Counted from the first letter of the stretch, positions 17,923-27,447 are shown. The stretch is DNA of 56,003 bases from Clostridia bacterium (GCA_028720205.1 JAQYLE010000027.1:1-56003); one strand, 5' to 3'. The notes: generated by a model from the sequence alone, not told the origin. Numbers and translations are program-made.

Positions 17923-19140
17923 ATGGCAGACAGAGTAATTTTATATTCCGATCTGAATAATTTTTTCGCTTCGGTGGAAACGGCGCTGCACCCGGAATAT
18001 AAAGGCAAGCCGCTGATTGTATGCGGCGATGAGAAAAAACGGCTGGGCGTAGTGTTTGCCAAGAACGAGGAGGCGAAAAAATACGGTATCCGCACGGCGG
18101 AAACGGTATACTCCGCGCTGAAAAAATGTCCGCACGTATTACGCGTACCCACGCATTTTTCGCAGTATAACCGCTATTCAAACGCGGTGCGCGATATTTA
18201 CGCGCGGTATACCGACGTAATAGAACCGCTTTCCATCGACGAATGCGCGATGGACGTTACGGCGAGTCTGCGGCTTTTCGGCGGCGGAGAAAAAATTGCC
18301 GAAGAAATACGCTATGCGGTAAAAGAGGAACTGGGCGTTACCGTATCCGTCGGGGTGTCGTTCAATAAAATTTACGCGAAACTCGCTTCGGAGATGAAAA
18401 AGCCGGACGCGGTAACGGCAATCACGCGCGAAAACTATAAACAAAAAGTATATCCTCAGCCCGTTTCGGCGCTTTTGTACGTGGGGGAGAACACGGCGAA
18501 AACGCTGATCGCGCGCGGGATACGCACCATCGGCGATCTGGCGGACGCCGACCCGGCGCTGATGCAACGCCTGTTTGGCAAGCGCGGCGCTATTCTTGTG
18601 AAAAACGCGCGCGGAGAAGACGACGAACCGGTAAAAAGTCAGGCGAACGAAATCAGGTCGATCGGCAATTCTATGACTTTGCCGCAGGATATCGGCGATA
18701 TGCAACAGATAAAAGGGGTATTTTACGCGCTTGCGGAAAGCGTTGCGTCAAGGCTTCGCGCGGCAGACGTGGGCAAGTGCTCCACCGTGCATATCACGGT
18801 GAAAGACGAACGTTTCAACGAGGCGACGCGGCAGAAAAAAATAACGCCGACCGCGCTGTGCGAAGATATTGCCCGCGCGGCGTGCGAACTTTATGCGCAG
18901 GAATTTCCCGCGGGGCATAAAGCGCATATGCTGGGCGTAACCGTTTCGGGGTTCGATTTTCATCAGGAGCAACTATCGTTTCTGGACGAAGAGACGAAGA
19001 AAAATTACGAAAAACGCCTCCGCGCGGAAGAGGCGGTGGCGGAAATACGCAAAAAATACGGCTACGAAAAAATGAGGCGCGGCGTAGTTATGCAGGATAA
19101 TTCGTTAAGCGGCGCCGATATCGAACACCGTAAAGACTAA
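17923..19140 (+). CDS. dinB: DNA polymerase IV (Y-family, DinB)
   Basis: A 405-residue translesion polymerase. Palm and finger motifs are ILYSDLNNFFASVE (metal Asp near 10) and PLSIDECAMDVT (catalytic Asp-Glu near 106-107). The thumb helix-hairpin-helix is TAKTLIARGIRTIGDLADADP, and a little-finger domain follows with RSIGNSMTLPQDI. A likely beta-clamp-binding motif, QLSFLD, lies near residue 349. It copies past damaged bases at low fidelity. GAAGGGGG precedes the ATG. I see no LexA-type operator in the short upstream gap. A strong terminator follows. Confidence 0.96.
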   Translation: MADRVILYSDLNNFFASVETALHPEYKGKPLIVCGDEKKRLGVVFAKNEEAKKYGIRTAETVYSALKKCPHVLRVPTHFSQYNRYSNAVRDIYARYTDVIEPLSIDECAMDVTASLRLFGGGEKIAEEIRYAVKEELGVTVSVGVSFNKIYAKLASEMKKPDAVTAITRENYKQKVYPQPVSALLYVGENTAKTLIARGIRTIGDLADADPALMQRLFGKRGAILVKNARGEDDEPVKSQANEIRSIGNSMTLPQDIGDMQQIKGVFYALAESVASRLRAADVGKCSTVHITVKDERFNEATRQKKITPTALCEDIARAACELYAQEFPAGHKAHMLGVTVSGFDFHQEQLSFLDEETKKNYEKRLRAEEAVAEIRKKYGYEKMRRGVVMQDNSLSGADIEHRKD

Positions 19141-19160
19141 AAGAAAGACGAAACTTTTCG

Positions 19161-19197
19161 CGTGCGGAACAATACGCTTTATCCGCACGTTTTTTTT
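19161..19197 (+). terminator. Terminator after dinB
   Basis: Perfect stem CGTGCGGA (19161-19168) and TCCGCACG (19182-19189) with eight Ts directly after it. Confidence 0.9.
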
Positions 19198-19296
19198 GCC
19201 TTTTGGCGATAAAAACAGAGCGGCTAAGAAGAGTGCGGTAAAGAAAAAGCGCGGAAATATCGCATAAACGGGCGGCGAAAAACGTATGTATAAACG

Positions 19297-20412
19297 ATGA
19301 AGTTTTTTAAATTCCGCCTGAAAAATCTGATAAAAAACGCATTGTGGTGGAGCGCGCTCTGCGCCGTGCTTCTCCTATCCGTTTTTTATGCTTTTCCCTC
19401 GCTTTCTTCCCGCGGCGCGGCGGAAGAAAAGAATCAATCGGAACGCCCCGTCGTTCTTTCGCTGTGGCATATCGATACTTTCGAAGGGGGAAAGGGTTCG
19501 CGCGCCTCGTTTTTAAAAAACGTCGCTCTTTCTTATTGTAAACAGAATAAAAAAATCATAATCATGGTTTCCTCGTACTCCGCGGCGGGTGCGGAAGCGG
19601 CGTTTGAAAGCGGAAATTATCCGGATATGCTTTCGTTCGGCATAGGGTTGAACGCAGATCCCGCTATGTTTTCCGCGCTGAAAATATCCGGATTGCTTTC
19701 CGCGGAAAGCGAAAAACAGGCGGGAAAGCGCGAGGCGGCGTATGCGGGCGCAACCGGACAAAACGGCGGCGAAGCGGCGGCGATCGCCTGGTGTTGCGGC
19801 TGTTACGCGCTATATTCCCGAACGGACGATTTTTCGCGGGTCGGCGCGGATACGACGCTGATCTCTTCGGGCGGAGGAAATCTCGCAACGGTGGCGGCGG
19901 CGCTCAGGCTGGGAAAGGGAAACGACGAAAACGTTAAAAAAAGCGTTGCGGCATACGCGGCGTTTTTAAACGGAGACGCCGAATATCTTCTGGGCACGCA
20001 GCGCGACGCGTACCGGTTCTGTTCGCGCGGCGCGGAAGTTCGCGCATGCGCCGTTTCGGACTACAACGATTTATACCAGTACATAGGCGTTACGCACAGA
20101 AGCAACGCAAACGCCGCGCAGAAACAAGCGGGGGAAGAATGCGCCGCGTTTTTGAAATACCTGCTTTCGCACGAGGTACAGAGCGCGTTGTATAAAATCG
20201 GCATGTTTTCGCCTTACTTTAAAATTTACGCGCCGATTGCGGCGGAAAGCGCGGAAACGGCGTTATCGGCGCAACTGGAAAGCGGTTGGTTCGATACGGG
20301 GATAAAACGTACGATCGGCGTGTTTCTCTCCGACGCGGCGTATGCAAAAGCGGACGGATACGCGCGCAACGGCAATGTGACGGAGTTGAAAAAAATTCTT
20401 AAAACCCTGTGA
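19297..20412 (+). CDS. Membrane-anchored extracellular protein resembling a solute-binding protein
   Basis: A 371-residue protein with a basic N-terminus and one strong hydrophobic helix (about residues 17-35) but no lipobox, so it is either secreted or held by its N-terminal helix. The outer part begins VVLSLWHIDTFEGGKGSRASFLKNVALSYCKQN and goes on with SGNYPDMLSFGIGL. This is how family 1 sugar-binding proteins begin (LWH, then E.G.YPD.). The middle also fits (AIAWCCGCYALYSRTDDF, where a binding protein would have its ligand loop). No ABC permease genes are adjacent. It may be a sensor-like or diverged binding protein. The start has a poor ribosome site. Function is unassigned. Confidence 0.75.
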   Translation: MKFFKFRLKNLIKNALWWSALCAVLLLSVFYAFPSLSSRGAAEEKNQSERPVVLSLWHIDTFEGGKGSRASFLKNVALSYCKQNKKIIIMVSSYSAAGAEAAFESGNYPDMLSFGIGLNADPAMFSALKISGLLSAESEKQAGKREAAYAGATGQNGGEAAAIAWCCGCYALYSRTDDFSRVGADTTLISSGGGNLATVAAALRLGKGNDENVKKSVAAYAAFLNGDAEYLLGTQRDAYRFCSRGAEVRACAVSDYNDLYQYIGVTHRSNANAAQKQAGEECAAFLKYLLSHEVQSALYKIGMFSPYFKIYAPIAAESAETALSAQLESGWFDTGIKRTIGVFLSDAAYAKADGYARNGNVTELKKILKTL

Positions 20413-20475
20413 AACACACCCCGAAACACTTTTAAATTAGAAAAAAATATGCTACAATAAAGGAGAAAAAAAAGG

Positions 20476-21510
20476 GTGCGCGATTTCAGCGGAAAAGATA
20501 ACGGCGAAGATAGAAAAAAAACGGATACAAACGCATTTGCCGGTTGCAACGGCGGCGAAAACGCCGATTTAACTACGCGGTTTATGCGTTCGTGTGCAAA
20601 CCTTGCCGCCCGCGGCGTTTTTATCGGCCGTCGGCAGAACCTCGATTTATCCAAGGTATCTTCGATAGGCGTAGGCGGCACGATTTTGTTGGCGTTTTAT
20701 CCCGATACGCTGGCGGGGCTGACGGAACTTATCGACGAGTTGAAAAAAGCCGATCTCCGCTTCGCGCTTCTGGGTACGGCGTCGAACGTGCTGTTTCCCG
20801 ATGACGGCGAGGAGTTAAAGGGCGCGGCGATTTTTACAAAACATCTGCGTTCTCTGGCGATAGACGGCGAAAACGTCTTTGCATTCTGCGGCGTTACCGG
20901 CGCGGAATTTTTGCAAAAAACGCTTGCCGCGGGGTTGACGGGCGCGGAATTTTTAGAGGGGATTCCGTGCAGTATCGGCGGCGCGACGTATATGAACGCC
21001 GGCGCGAACGGCAGGCATATTTCCGATATTTTAGAATCCGTCCTTGCTTACGGCAACGGGGAAATGCACGTGTATACGCAGCGCGAATGCCGTTTTTCGT
21101 ACAAAGACAGCGCGTTTATGCACAGCGGAGAAACGATTTTAGGCGTTACCCTCCGTTTAAAAAAGGCAACGAGCGAAACGGTGGCGGAAAATCTTCGCCT
21201 CTTGCGGGAAAGGCGTGCGGAACTCCCCAAGGGAAAAAGTCTCGGTTGTATTTTTAAAAATCCTCTTTCGCCCGATAACGGCGAGCGCCGCGTTTCGGCG
21301 GGGCGACTTATCGAACAATCGGGCATGAAAGGCGTTAAGGCGGGCGGGGCGCGCGTTTCCGAACGGCACGCGAATTTTATCATCAACGAAGGCGGCGCAA
21401 CGTATCGCGACGTGTGCGAATTGATAGAAACCGTGCGCGGGAAAGTGTACGAAACGCAGGGCGTAAAACTGGAAGAGGAAATCCGCTATTTAAAAGACAT
21501 GTGGCAATAA
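20476..21510 (+). CDS. murB: UDP-N-acetylenolpyruvoylglucosamine reductase
   Basis: A FAD enzyme that uses NADPH to make UDP-MurNAc for peptidoglycan. It has 344 residues including a hydrophilic N-terminal extension of about 35. Marks: SSIGVGGT, LLGTASNVLF, the FAD-binding EFLEGIPCSIGGATYMNAGANG, and the C-terminal RLIEQSGMKGVKAGGARVSERHANFIIN. The general acid/base position, Ser in E. coli (GSFFKNP), is Cys258 here (GCIFKNP). The start is GTG at 20476 with AAAGGAG 11 bases before it; TACAAT at 20453-20458 may be a -10. The gene order murB, PHP protein, whiA is typical of Clostridia. Confidence 0.94.
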   Translation: MRDFSGKDNGEDRKKTDTNAFAGCNGGENADLTTRFMRSCANLAARGVFIGRRQNLDLSKVSSIGVGGTILLAFYPDTLAGLTELIDELKKADLRFALLGTASNVLFPDDGEELKGAAIFTKHLRSLAIDGENVFAFCGVTGAEFLQKTLAAGLTGAEFLEGIPCSIGGATYMNAGANGRHISDILESVLAYGNGEMHVYTQRECRFSYKDSAFMHSGETILGVTLRLKKATSETVAENLRLLRERRAELPKGKSLGCIFKNPLSPDNGERRVSAGRLIEQSGMKGVKAGGARVSERHANFIINEGGATYRDVCELIETVRGKVYETQGVKLEEEIRYLKDMWQ

Positions 21511-21570
21511 CCGCATGTAGCAATAACCGCGCGGCAATACCATAAGCATAACCGCAAGCATAACCGCGCG
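21505..21570 (+). repeat. Degenerate tandem repeat over the murB stop codon
   Basis: Five copies or part-copies of a 12-15 base unit with core GCAATAACCGC or GCATAACCGC run from the end of murB (the first copy contains the TAA stop) to about 21570. Confidence 0.7.
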
Positions 21571-21601
21571 AGAGTTTTTCGCGGAAACAAAAGGAAACGA
21601 A

Positions 21602-22381
21602 ATGATACTTACGGCAGATTACCATACGCATACTCCGTATTCGCACGGCAAAAACACCGTGCTCGAAAACGCGCTGGCGGCAAAGGAGAAAGGGCTGAAA
21701 GCGATAGGAATAACCGATCACGGCTATTCGCATATTTTTTTCGGCTTACGGCGCAAAAAAGTGCCGTTTTTGCAGGCGGAATGCCGCGCCGCGCAGGAAA
21801 AAACGGGCGTAAAAGTGCTGGTCGGCATGGAGGCGAATATCCGCGGCGAAAGCGGACTTACCGATATCACCGATAAAGATTACGACGACTTCGACTTGTT
21901 CGTCGCCGGAAAACACGTGTGCGTAACGTATGCTACGCCGGGCGATTTCAGGCGTTATTTTTGGGGTAACCTTATACAGGACAAGTTTAAAAAGGGGAAA
22001 AATCCGCCGGAAAAACTTGTGGAATACAATACGCGCGCCTATATTAACGCCATAAAAAACAATCCCGTGGATATTATATCTCACCTCGGCTATAAGTGTC
22101 CGTGTAACGTTGCGGAAGTGGCGAAATGCGCGCGCGATTACGGCACGTATATCGAACTCAATTCCAAAAAACGGCATTTAACCGACGAGGAACTTGCCGC
22201 CGTATGCGATACGGGCGTGCGTTTCGTGCTCGATTCCGACGCGCATTCCGCATCGCGCGTGGGCGATTTCGCTCCGGCGGAAGAACAGATTCAACGCGTG
22301 GGGGTGCCGCTCGATCGGATAGACAATATAAACGGCAGAGAACCTGCGTTCAGGTTCGCCGCCTTCAAAAACGGCAGATAG
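21602..22381 (+). CDS. PHP-domain metal-dependent phosphatase
   Basis: A 259-residue cytoplasmic protein made of a single PHP domain, the trinuclear-metal phosphoesterase fold of histidinol phosphatase and YcdX. The metal ligands are visible: DYHTH (His8, His10), ITDHGYSH, GMEANI (Glu), ISHLGY (His) and DSDAHS (Asp and His). The substrate is unknown. In Clostridia a protein of this type regularly follows murB, as here. The unusual insert RRYFWGNLIQDKFKKGKNPPEKLVEYN near the middle is predicted to lie at the active-site rim. The start ATG follows a purine-rich AAAAGGAAACGA. Confidence 0.9.
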   Translation: MILTADYHTHTPYSHGKNTVLENALAAKEKGLKAIGITDHGYSHIFFGLRRKKVPFLQAECRAAQEKTGVKVLVGMEANIRGESGLTDITDKDYDDFDLFVAGKHVCVTYATPGDFRRYFWGNLIQDKFKKGKNPPEKLVEYNTRAYINAIKNNPVDIISHLGYKCPCNVAEVAKCARDYGTYIELNSKKRHLTDEELAAVCDTGVRFVLDSDAHSASRVGDFAPAEEQIQRVGVPLDRIDNINGREPAFRFAAFKNGR

Positions 22382-22462
22382 GCGCGGCGGTCTGCGAACC
22401 GAAAGAAGGGTGATCACGCCTCCGGCGCTTTTTAAACGCGATAAAAAACGGGTAGGGAAAAA

Positions 22463-23503
22463 ATGAATTTTACGTCGGACATAAAAAAAGAACTGATGAA
22501 AAAGCCGTGCGATAACGCGGAGGCGAAAGCGGCGCTTTCCGCGTATTTTTCGGTGTGCGGCGTGTTTGCGGAAGAAAAGCAAAGCGCGGCGAACACGTCG
22601 CGCCCGTATAACCCGGTCGGCGAAAGTCAACCCCCGCAAAAAGAACCGAAGTTTTTTTTGGTTTCCGAAACGGAACGGGTGGCGGAATATTTTACCGATT
22701 TGTTTTACAACGTATTTTGCGAAAGGCTTTCGGTTTCCCGCGCGGTGAAGGACAGGCTGCGCGGCAGAAGCCGCCTGATTCTGGAATATCAAAAAAGCGC
22801 GGACGCGGTTCTTGAAACGTTGGGACTGTTCGATAAACGCAAAGGGCTTTTAAACGGCGTGCCGAAAGCGTTTTTTAAAACGGAAAAACTGCGTCGGGCG
22901 TATCTTTCGGGCGCGTTTCTGGGCGGGGGAAGCGTAACGTTGCCGCTCGGCGATACCAAGACGGGGTATCACCTCGAATTCGCGTTTCCGTACGGCGCTT
23001 ACGGGGAGGGCGACGAGGAAAAAACGGCGAAGGAATTCTGCGCCATGGCGGAAAAAAGCGATCTGCTGTTTAAATGCGTGCGTCGCGGCAGCGAAACGGT
23101 GGCGTATATGAAAAGCAAAGAGGCGATTTCCGATTTTCTTTCCGTGCTCGGCACGGAAAACGCTTTGAAAAAATTTACGGAATTCTGCAAACGGCGCGAG
23201 TTGAACAACCGATTGAACCGCGCCGCCAACTGTTCTTCGTCCAACGCGGATAAAACGGCTACGGCGGCGGTGAAACAGGTGCTGGCGATAGAAAAGATTA
23301 CGGCGGCAGGCGCCGACAAGCAGTTGTCCGCGGAACTGAAAGAAACGATTAAGTTCCGCGTTTCTCATCCCGAAATGTCGCTGAAAGAGATGGCGGATCG
23401 GATGAACGTTTCGAAAAGTTGTTTGAATCACCGCATACGTAAACTCATGGACGTCGCGGATAAATTGCCCGGAAGCCGCGCGGAAAAGACGGATAACGGG
23501 TAA
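22463..23503 (+). CDS. whiA: WhiA-family DNA-binding regulator
   Basis: A 346-residue protein of the WhiA family, which in Firmicutes influences cell division and chromosome segregation. It has an N-terminal helical part (FTSDIKKELM), a degenerate LAGLIDADG-type endonuclease fold (about 75-200, seen in RRAYLSGAFLGGGSVTLP and YHLEFAFPYG), and a C-terminal helix-turn-helix (LKEMADRMNVSKSCLNHRIRKL, about 308-330). It is about 30 residues longer than usual because of a hydrophilic insert near residues 35-65. Neighbours rapZ and yvcK, which often sit between the PHP gene and whiA, are absent. The ribosome site (GGGTAGGG) is weak. Confidence 0.93.
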   Translation: MNFTSDIKKELMKKPCDNAEAKAALSAYFSVCGVFAEEKQSAANTSRPYNPVGESQPPQKEPKFFLVSETERVAEYFTDLFYNVFCERLSVSRAVKDRLRGRSRLILEYQKSADAVLETLGLFDKRKGLLNGVPKAFFKTEKLRRAYLSGAFLGGGSVTLPLGDTKTGYHLEFAFPYGAYGEGDEEKTAKEFCAMAEKSDLLFKCVRRGSETVAYMKSKEAISDFLSVLGTENALKKFTEFCKRRELNNRLNRAANCSSSNADKTATAAVKQVLAIEKITAAGADKQLSAELKETIKFRVSHPEMSLKEMADRMNVSKSCLNHRIRKLMDVADKLPGSRAEKTDNG

Positions 23504-23554
23504 AAAAAACGGGTACATAACAAAAAAAGCAAAAAACAATCTAAGGATAAAAAC

Positions 23555-26500
23555 ATGACGGATTTTGTGCATCTGCATCTGCATACGGAATATTCCCTTT
23601 TAGACGGCATGGCGAAAGTGGAAGATCTTGTGGAACATATGGTGAAAAACGGGATAGACGCCTGCGCGGTGACCGATCACGGCAATATGTACGCCACGTT
23701 GTATTTTGCCGAGGAGTGCGTAAAGCGCGGCTTGAAGTACATTATCGGTTGCGAATTGTACGTTACCGACGATATGTACGATCACCGTTTCGGCACGAAA
23801 ACCGAACACATCGTGTTGCTCGCCAAAAACAAAACGGGGTATAAAAATATAGTAAAACTCGATTCCATGTCGTATATCGACGGGTTTTACGGCAAACCGC
23901 GCACCGATTACAAATCGATTAAAGAGCATCACGAAGGGGTGATCTGCCTTTCCGCCTGCCTGGCGGGGCGGATTCCGCGCCTGATTATGGAAGGCGATTA
24001 CGAGGGCGCAAAAGCGTTCGCTAAGGAAATGCAGGACGTGTTCGGCGAAGATTTTTACATTGAATTGCAGGATCACGACTTGCCCGAGGACAGGGAAGTG
24101 CTGCCGCAACTCATACGTCTTGCGCGCGAACTCAACATTCAGATGGTGGCGACGAACGACGTGCACTATATCAACAAAGAGGACTGGGAAGCGCAGGACA
24201 TTCTGCTTTGCATTCAGACGAAAAAGACGCTTGCCGACCCTAAGCGCATGAAATTCGGCTCGCACGAATTTTATATGAAATCGGGCGACGAAATGGCGGA
24301 ACTTTTCAGGGAAGTGCCCGAGGCGATTACCAACACCCGTGCGATAGCGAATAAAATAGAGGAGCCGGTGTTCGACCTCGATAAAAAGGGAAATCCCATT
24401 CGCGATACGTCGTTAATTCCGTTGTACACGCCCGACGACGGCTCAACGCCGCCCGAATATTTAACCCGTCTTACGTGGGAAGGCCTGCCCAGACGCTATA
24501 AAGAGATTACGCCCGAAATTAAAAGCCGCGCGGAATACGAACTCGGCATCATCATTAAAATGGGGTTTGCCGATTACTTTTTAATCGTGTGGGATTACAT
24601 CAACTGGTCGCGTCTGCACGGTATTCCCGTAGGGCCCGGGCGGGGCAGCGGCGTGGGCAGTATCGTGGCGTATTCGATAGGCATTACCGACGTAGACCCG
24701 TTGCGCTACGATCTGATTTTCGAACGTTTTTTAAACCCCGATCGCGTTTCCATGCCCGATTTCGACGTGGACTTCTGCACAAAACGCCGCTACGAAACGA
24801 TAGAGTACGTGCGGCAGAAATACAAGCCTACGAACGTTGCGCAGATCGTAACGTTCGGAACGCTTGCTTCGCGCGCCGTCATCAAAGACGTAGGGCGCGT
24901 GATGGGCGTGCCGTATTCCGAAACGGATAAAGTGGCGAAACTGATGGACGGCAAATCCAGCATTAAAGAACTGCTCGGACTGAAAATCGCGGGGATAGAA
25001 AAGAAACTGCAAAACCCCGATCTTTCGGCGGAAGACAGAAAAGATCTGGAAAAAAAACTTGCCGATCAGAAAGCGAAAAAGAACGCGGAGTTTATCGAAG
25101 TATACGAGACCAACGAAGAACTGCACCGCGTAATCGATATGGGGCTGAAACTGGAAGGCACGCCGAAGAACACTTCGGAACACGCGGCGGGCGTGGTTAT
25201 CTGCCGCAAGGTGCTTGCCGATAACGTGCCGCTTGCCCGAAACGGCGACGATATCGTAACGCAGTTCGACATGAAAGAAGTGGAAGCCGTGGGTATGCTG
25301 AAAATGGACTTTCTCGCTCTCACCACGCTCACCGATATGCAGAACACGCTGCAATACATCAAAGAAAATTACGGCATAGATATAAATTTCGACGAAATCG
25401 GTTACGACGTGCCCGAGGCGTATCAACTCATATCTTCCGGCGATACCGACGCGGTGTTCCAACTTGAACAGGGCGGCATGAAAAAATTCATGAAGGAGTT
25501 GCAACCCAACTGCCTTGAAGATTTAATCGCCGGTATTTCTCTCTACCGTCCGGGCCCGATGGATTTTATTCCCACGTATATCCGCAACAAACACCACCCC
25601 GAAGGCATCGTATACGACACGCCGTTTTTAGAGCCTATTTTAAAAAATTCGTACGGCGTCATCGTGTATCAGGAACAGGTAATGCAGATTTTTCAGCAAC
25701 TTGCCGGATATTCGCTGGGGCAGGCCGACCTCGTGCGCCGCGCCATGGCGAAAAAACATCTCGACGAGTTGATGGCGCAGAAAGATAAATTTATCTACGG
25801 AGATATCGATAAAGGCGGCAACATCACGGGCTGCGTTTCCAAGGGGATTCCGGCGGAAGTGGCGGCGAAGATCTTTTCGGATATGGAAAGTTTCGCCTCT
25901 TACGCGTTCAATAAATCGCACGCGGCGGCATACGCCGTGGTGGCGTACCGCACGGCGTATTTAAAATATTTTTATCCCAAAGAATTTCTGGCGGGTATTT
26001 TAAACGACCGTCTGGATAAAATTGAAGAAGTTTCCAAATATATCGCGTACATGAAGGAACGCGGCATAGCCGTGCTTCCGCCCGATATCAACCGTTCGCG
26101 CACGATCTTCGCCGTGGAAGGCGACGGCTTGCGCATCGGGTTGGGCGCCCTGCGCGGCATAGGAATCGAAGCGATCGATTCGGTGATTCGGGAGCGCAAC
26201 GAGCACGGCGCTTTCGCCGATTTCGCCGATTTTGTCGTGCGTTGCGCCAAGTATATCAACAAACGCATAGTGGAAAGCCTGATTTACGCGGGCGCGTTCG
26301 ATTGTTTCCATCATCCGCGCGCGGCGTTCGCGGCGGTATACGAGGACGTACTATCGCGCGTTTCCGCTATGGAAAAACAAAAATCGGGCGCGCAGATTTC
26401 CCTTTTCGGCAGCATTATCGAAGAGGAGAAAATCGTCATCGATTATCCGGATATTCCCGAATACGATCAGGCGGAAAAACTTTCGCTGGAAAAATCCGTT

Positions 26501-27196
26501 CTGGGCGTGTACGTCAGCGGACATCCGTTCGAAAAATACGCGCCGTACTTTAAAGAGAAAACGTTCAACTGTTCTATGCTGGAATACGAAGAGGACGAGG
26601 AAACGGGCGAGAAAAAATACGCCGAAATTACTTCGGGGCAGCAGGTGAGCATGGGCGGCATGATCGCAGCGTATAAAAAATTGCAGACGAAGAGCGGCTC
26701 GTACATGGCGTTCGTTACGGTGGAAGATCTGTACGGCACGGTGGAGTGCGTATGTTTCCCCAAAGTATACGATAAAATAAAGAACTTTCTCGCGGCGGAT
26801 TGCGTGGTATCGCTCACGGGGAAAATCGATATTTCCGAAGAAAAAGCGCCCGTCGTCATCGTGGATAAAATGACGGAGTTCGTCCCGCCCGAAAACGCGG
26901 GAAAGGCAGACGAAAAAACGGTGGAAAAACCTGCCGTCGGCGCGGCGGGAAGTTACGCGATCGAAGCGGACGAAAGCAAAAAAACGCTCTGGCTGAATAT
27001 CACGGGGCTGGACGAGCGCGACGTAGACGAACTGACGGATACGCTTTCGTATTACGCGGGCGAAACCGAGGTGATTTTCGTGGATAAAGCAAAGAAACCC
27101 CAAAAGTACAAGTGTTCGCAGAAAGTGAATCTTTCGCGCGCGCTGTATGCGGAACTTTCCACCTGCCTTACGGAGGATAAAATAAAACTGCTGTGA
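23555..27196 (+). CDS. dnaE: DNA polymerase III subunit alpha
   Basis: The 1213-residue replicative DnaE-type polymerase. The order is: PHP domain (1-~290, beginning FVHLHLHTEYSLLDG), polymerase core with the catalytic aspartates in PDFDVDF (401-407) and the GPGRGSGVGS nucleotide loop just before, the fingers (SYGVIVYQEQVMQIFQQLAGY, FNKSHAAAYAVVAYRTAYLK), helix-hairpin-helix (ALRGIGIEAI), then an OB fold (about 1035-1110, VSMGGMIAAYKKLQTKSGSYMAFVTVEDLYG) and a small C-terminal domain. This is the DnaE1 type with the usual length. It sits in the conserved order whiA - dnaE - pfkA. AAGGAT precedes the ATG. Confidence 0.98.
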   Translation: MTDFVHLHLHTEYSLLDGMAKVEDLVEHMVKNGIDACAVTDHGNMYATLYFAEECVKRGLKYIIGCELYVTDDMYDHRFGTKTEHIVLLAKNKTGYKNIVKLDSMSYIDGFYGKPRTDYKSIKEHHEGVICLSACLAGRIPRLIMEGDYEGAKAFAKEMQDVFGEDFYIELQDHDLPEDREVLPQLIRLARELNIQMVATNDVHYINKEDWEAQDILLCIQTKKTLADPKRMKFGSHEFYMKSGDEMAELFREVPEAITNTRAIANKIEEPVFDLDKKGNPIRDTSLIPLYTPDDGSTPPEYLTRLTWEGLPRRYKEITPEIKSRAEYELGIIIKMGFADYFLIVWDYINWSRLHGIPVGPGRGSGVGSIVAYSIGITDVDPLRYDLIFERFLNPDRVSMPDFDVDFCTKRRYETIEYVRQKYKPTNVAQIVTFGTLASRAVIKDVGRVMGVPYSETDKVAKLMDGKSSIKELLGLKIAGIEKKLQNPDLSAEDRKDLEKKLADQKAKKNAEFIEVYETNEELHRVIDMGLKLEGTPKNTSEHAAGVVICRKVLADNVPLARNGDDIVTQFDMKEVEAVGMLKMDFLALTTLTDMQNTLQYIKENYGIDINFDEIGYDVPEAYQLISSGDTDAVFQLEQGGMKKFMKELQPNCLEDLIAGISLYRPGPMDFIPTYIRNKHHPEGIVYDTPFLEPILKNSYGVIVYQEQVMQIFQQLAGYSLGQADLVRRAMAKKHLDELMAQKDKFIYGDIDKGGNITGCVSKGIPAEVAAKIFSDMESFASYAFNKSHAAAYAVVAYRTAYLKYFYPKEFLAGILNDRLDKIEEVSKYIAYMKERGIAVLPPDINRSRTIFAVEGDGLRIGLGALRGIGIEAIDSVIRERNEHGAFADFADFVVRCAKYINKRIVESLIYAGAFDCFHHPRAAFAAVYEDVLSRVSAMEKQKSGAQISLFGSIIEEEKIVIDYPDIPEYDQAEKLSLEKSVLGVYVSGHPFEKYAPYFKEKTFNCSMLEYEEDEETGEKKYAEITSGQQVSMGGMIAAYKKLQTKSGSYMAFVTVEDLYGTVECVCFPKVYDKIKNFLAADCVVSLTGKIDISEEKAPVVIVDKMTEFVPPENAGKADEKTVEKPAVGAAGSYAIEADESKKTLWLNITGLDERDVDELTDTLSYYAGETEVIFVDKAKKPQKYKCSQKVNLSRALYAELSTCLTEDKIKLL

Positions 27197-27324
27197 TAAA
27201 ACCGCTTTAAACGCGCGAATCGGCGATAAACGCGGCGGATAAGCAGGCGAAAATGTTAGTTTTAATAAAAAAAAGATAAAAGCGAAAAAAAGCGGGCGAT
27301 TCAAAGATTTTTGCGCAAAAGAGT

Positions 27325-27352
27325 TTGTTTTTTTCGTCGCATCTGATATAAT
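27325..27352 (+). promoter_or_regulatory. Promoter for pfkA
   Basis: TATAAT at 27347-27352 preceded by TGA, an extended -10. A weak -35 (TTGTTT, 27325-27330) is 16 bases upstream. The leader to the ATG is about 90 bases with no obvious riboswitch. Confidence 0.6.
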
Positions 27353-27447
27353 ATTCACAGACGTGTGGCAGACTATTAACAGGGCTGAAAAAATTTTTTA
27401 CATTTTCGCAAAAAGTTAAGACGCAAAAGAAGGGAGGCAGGTCAGTT

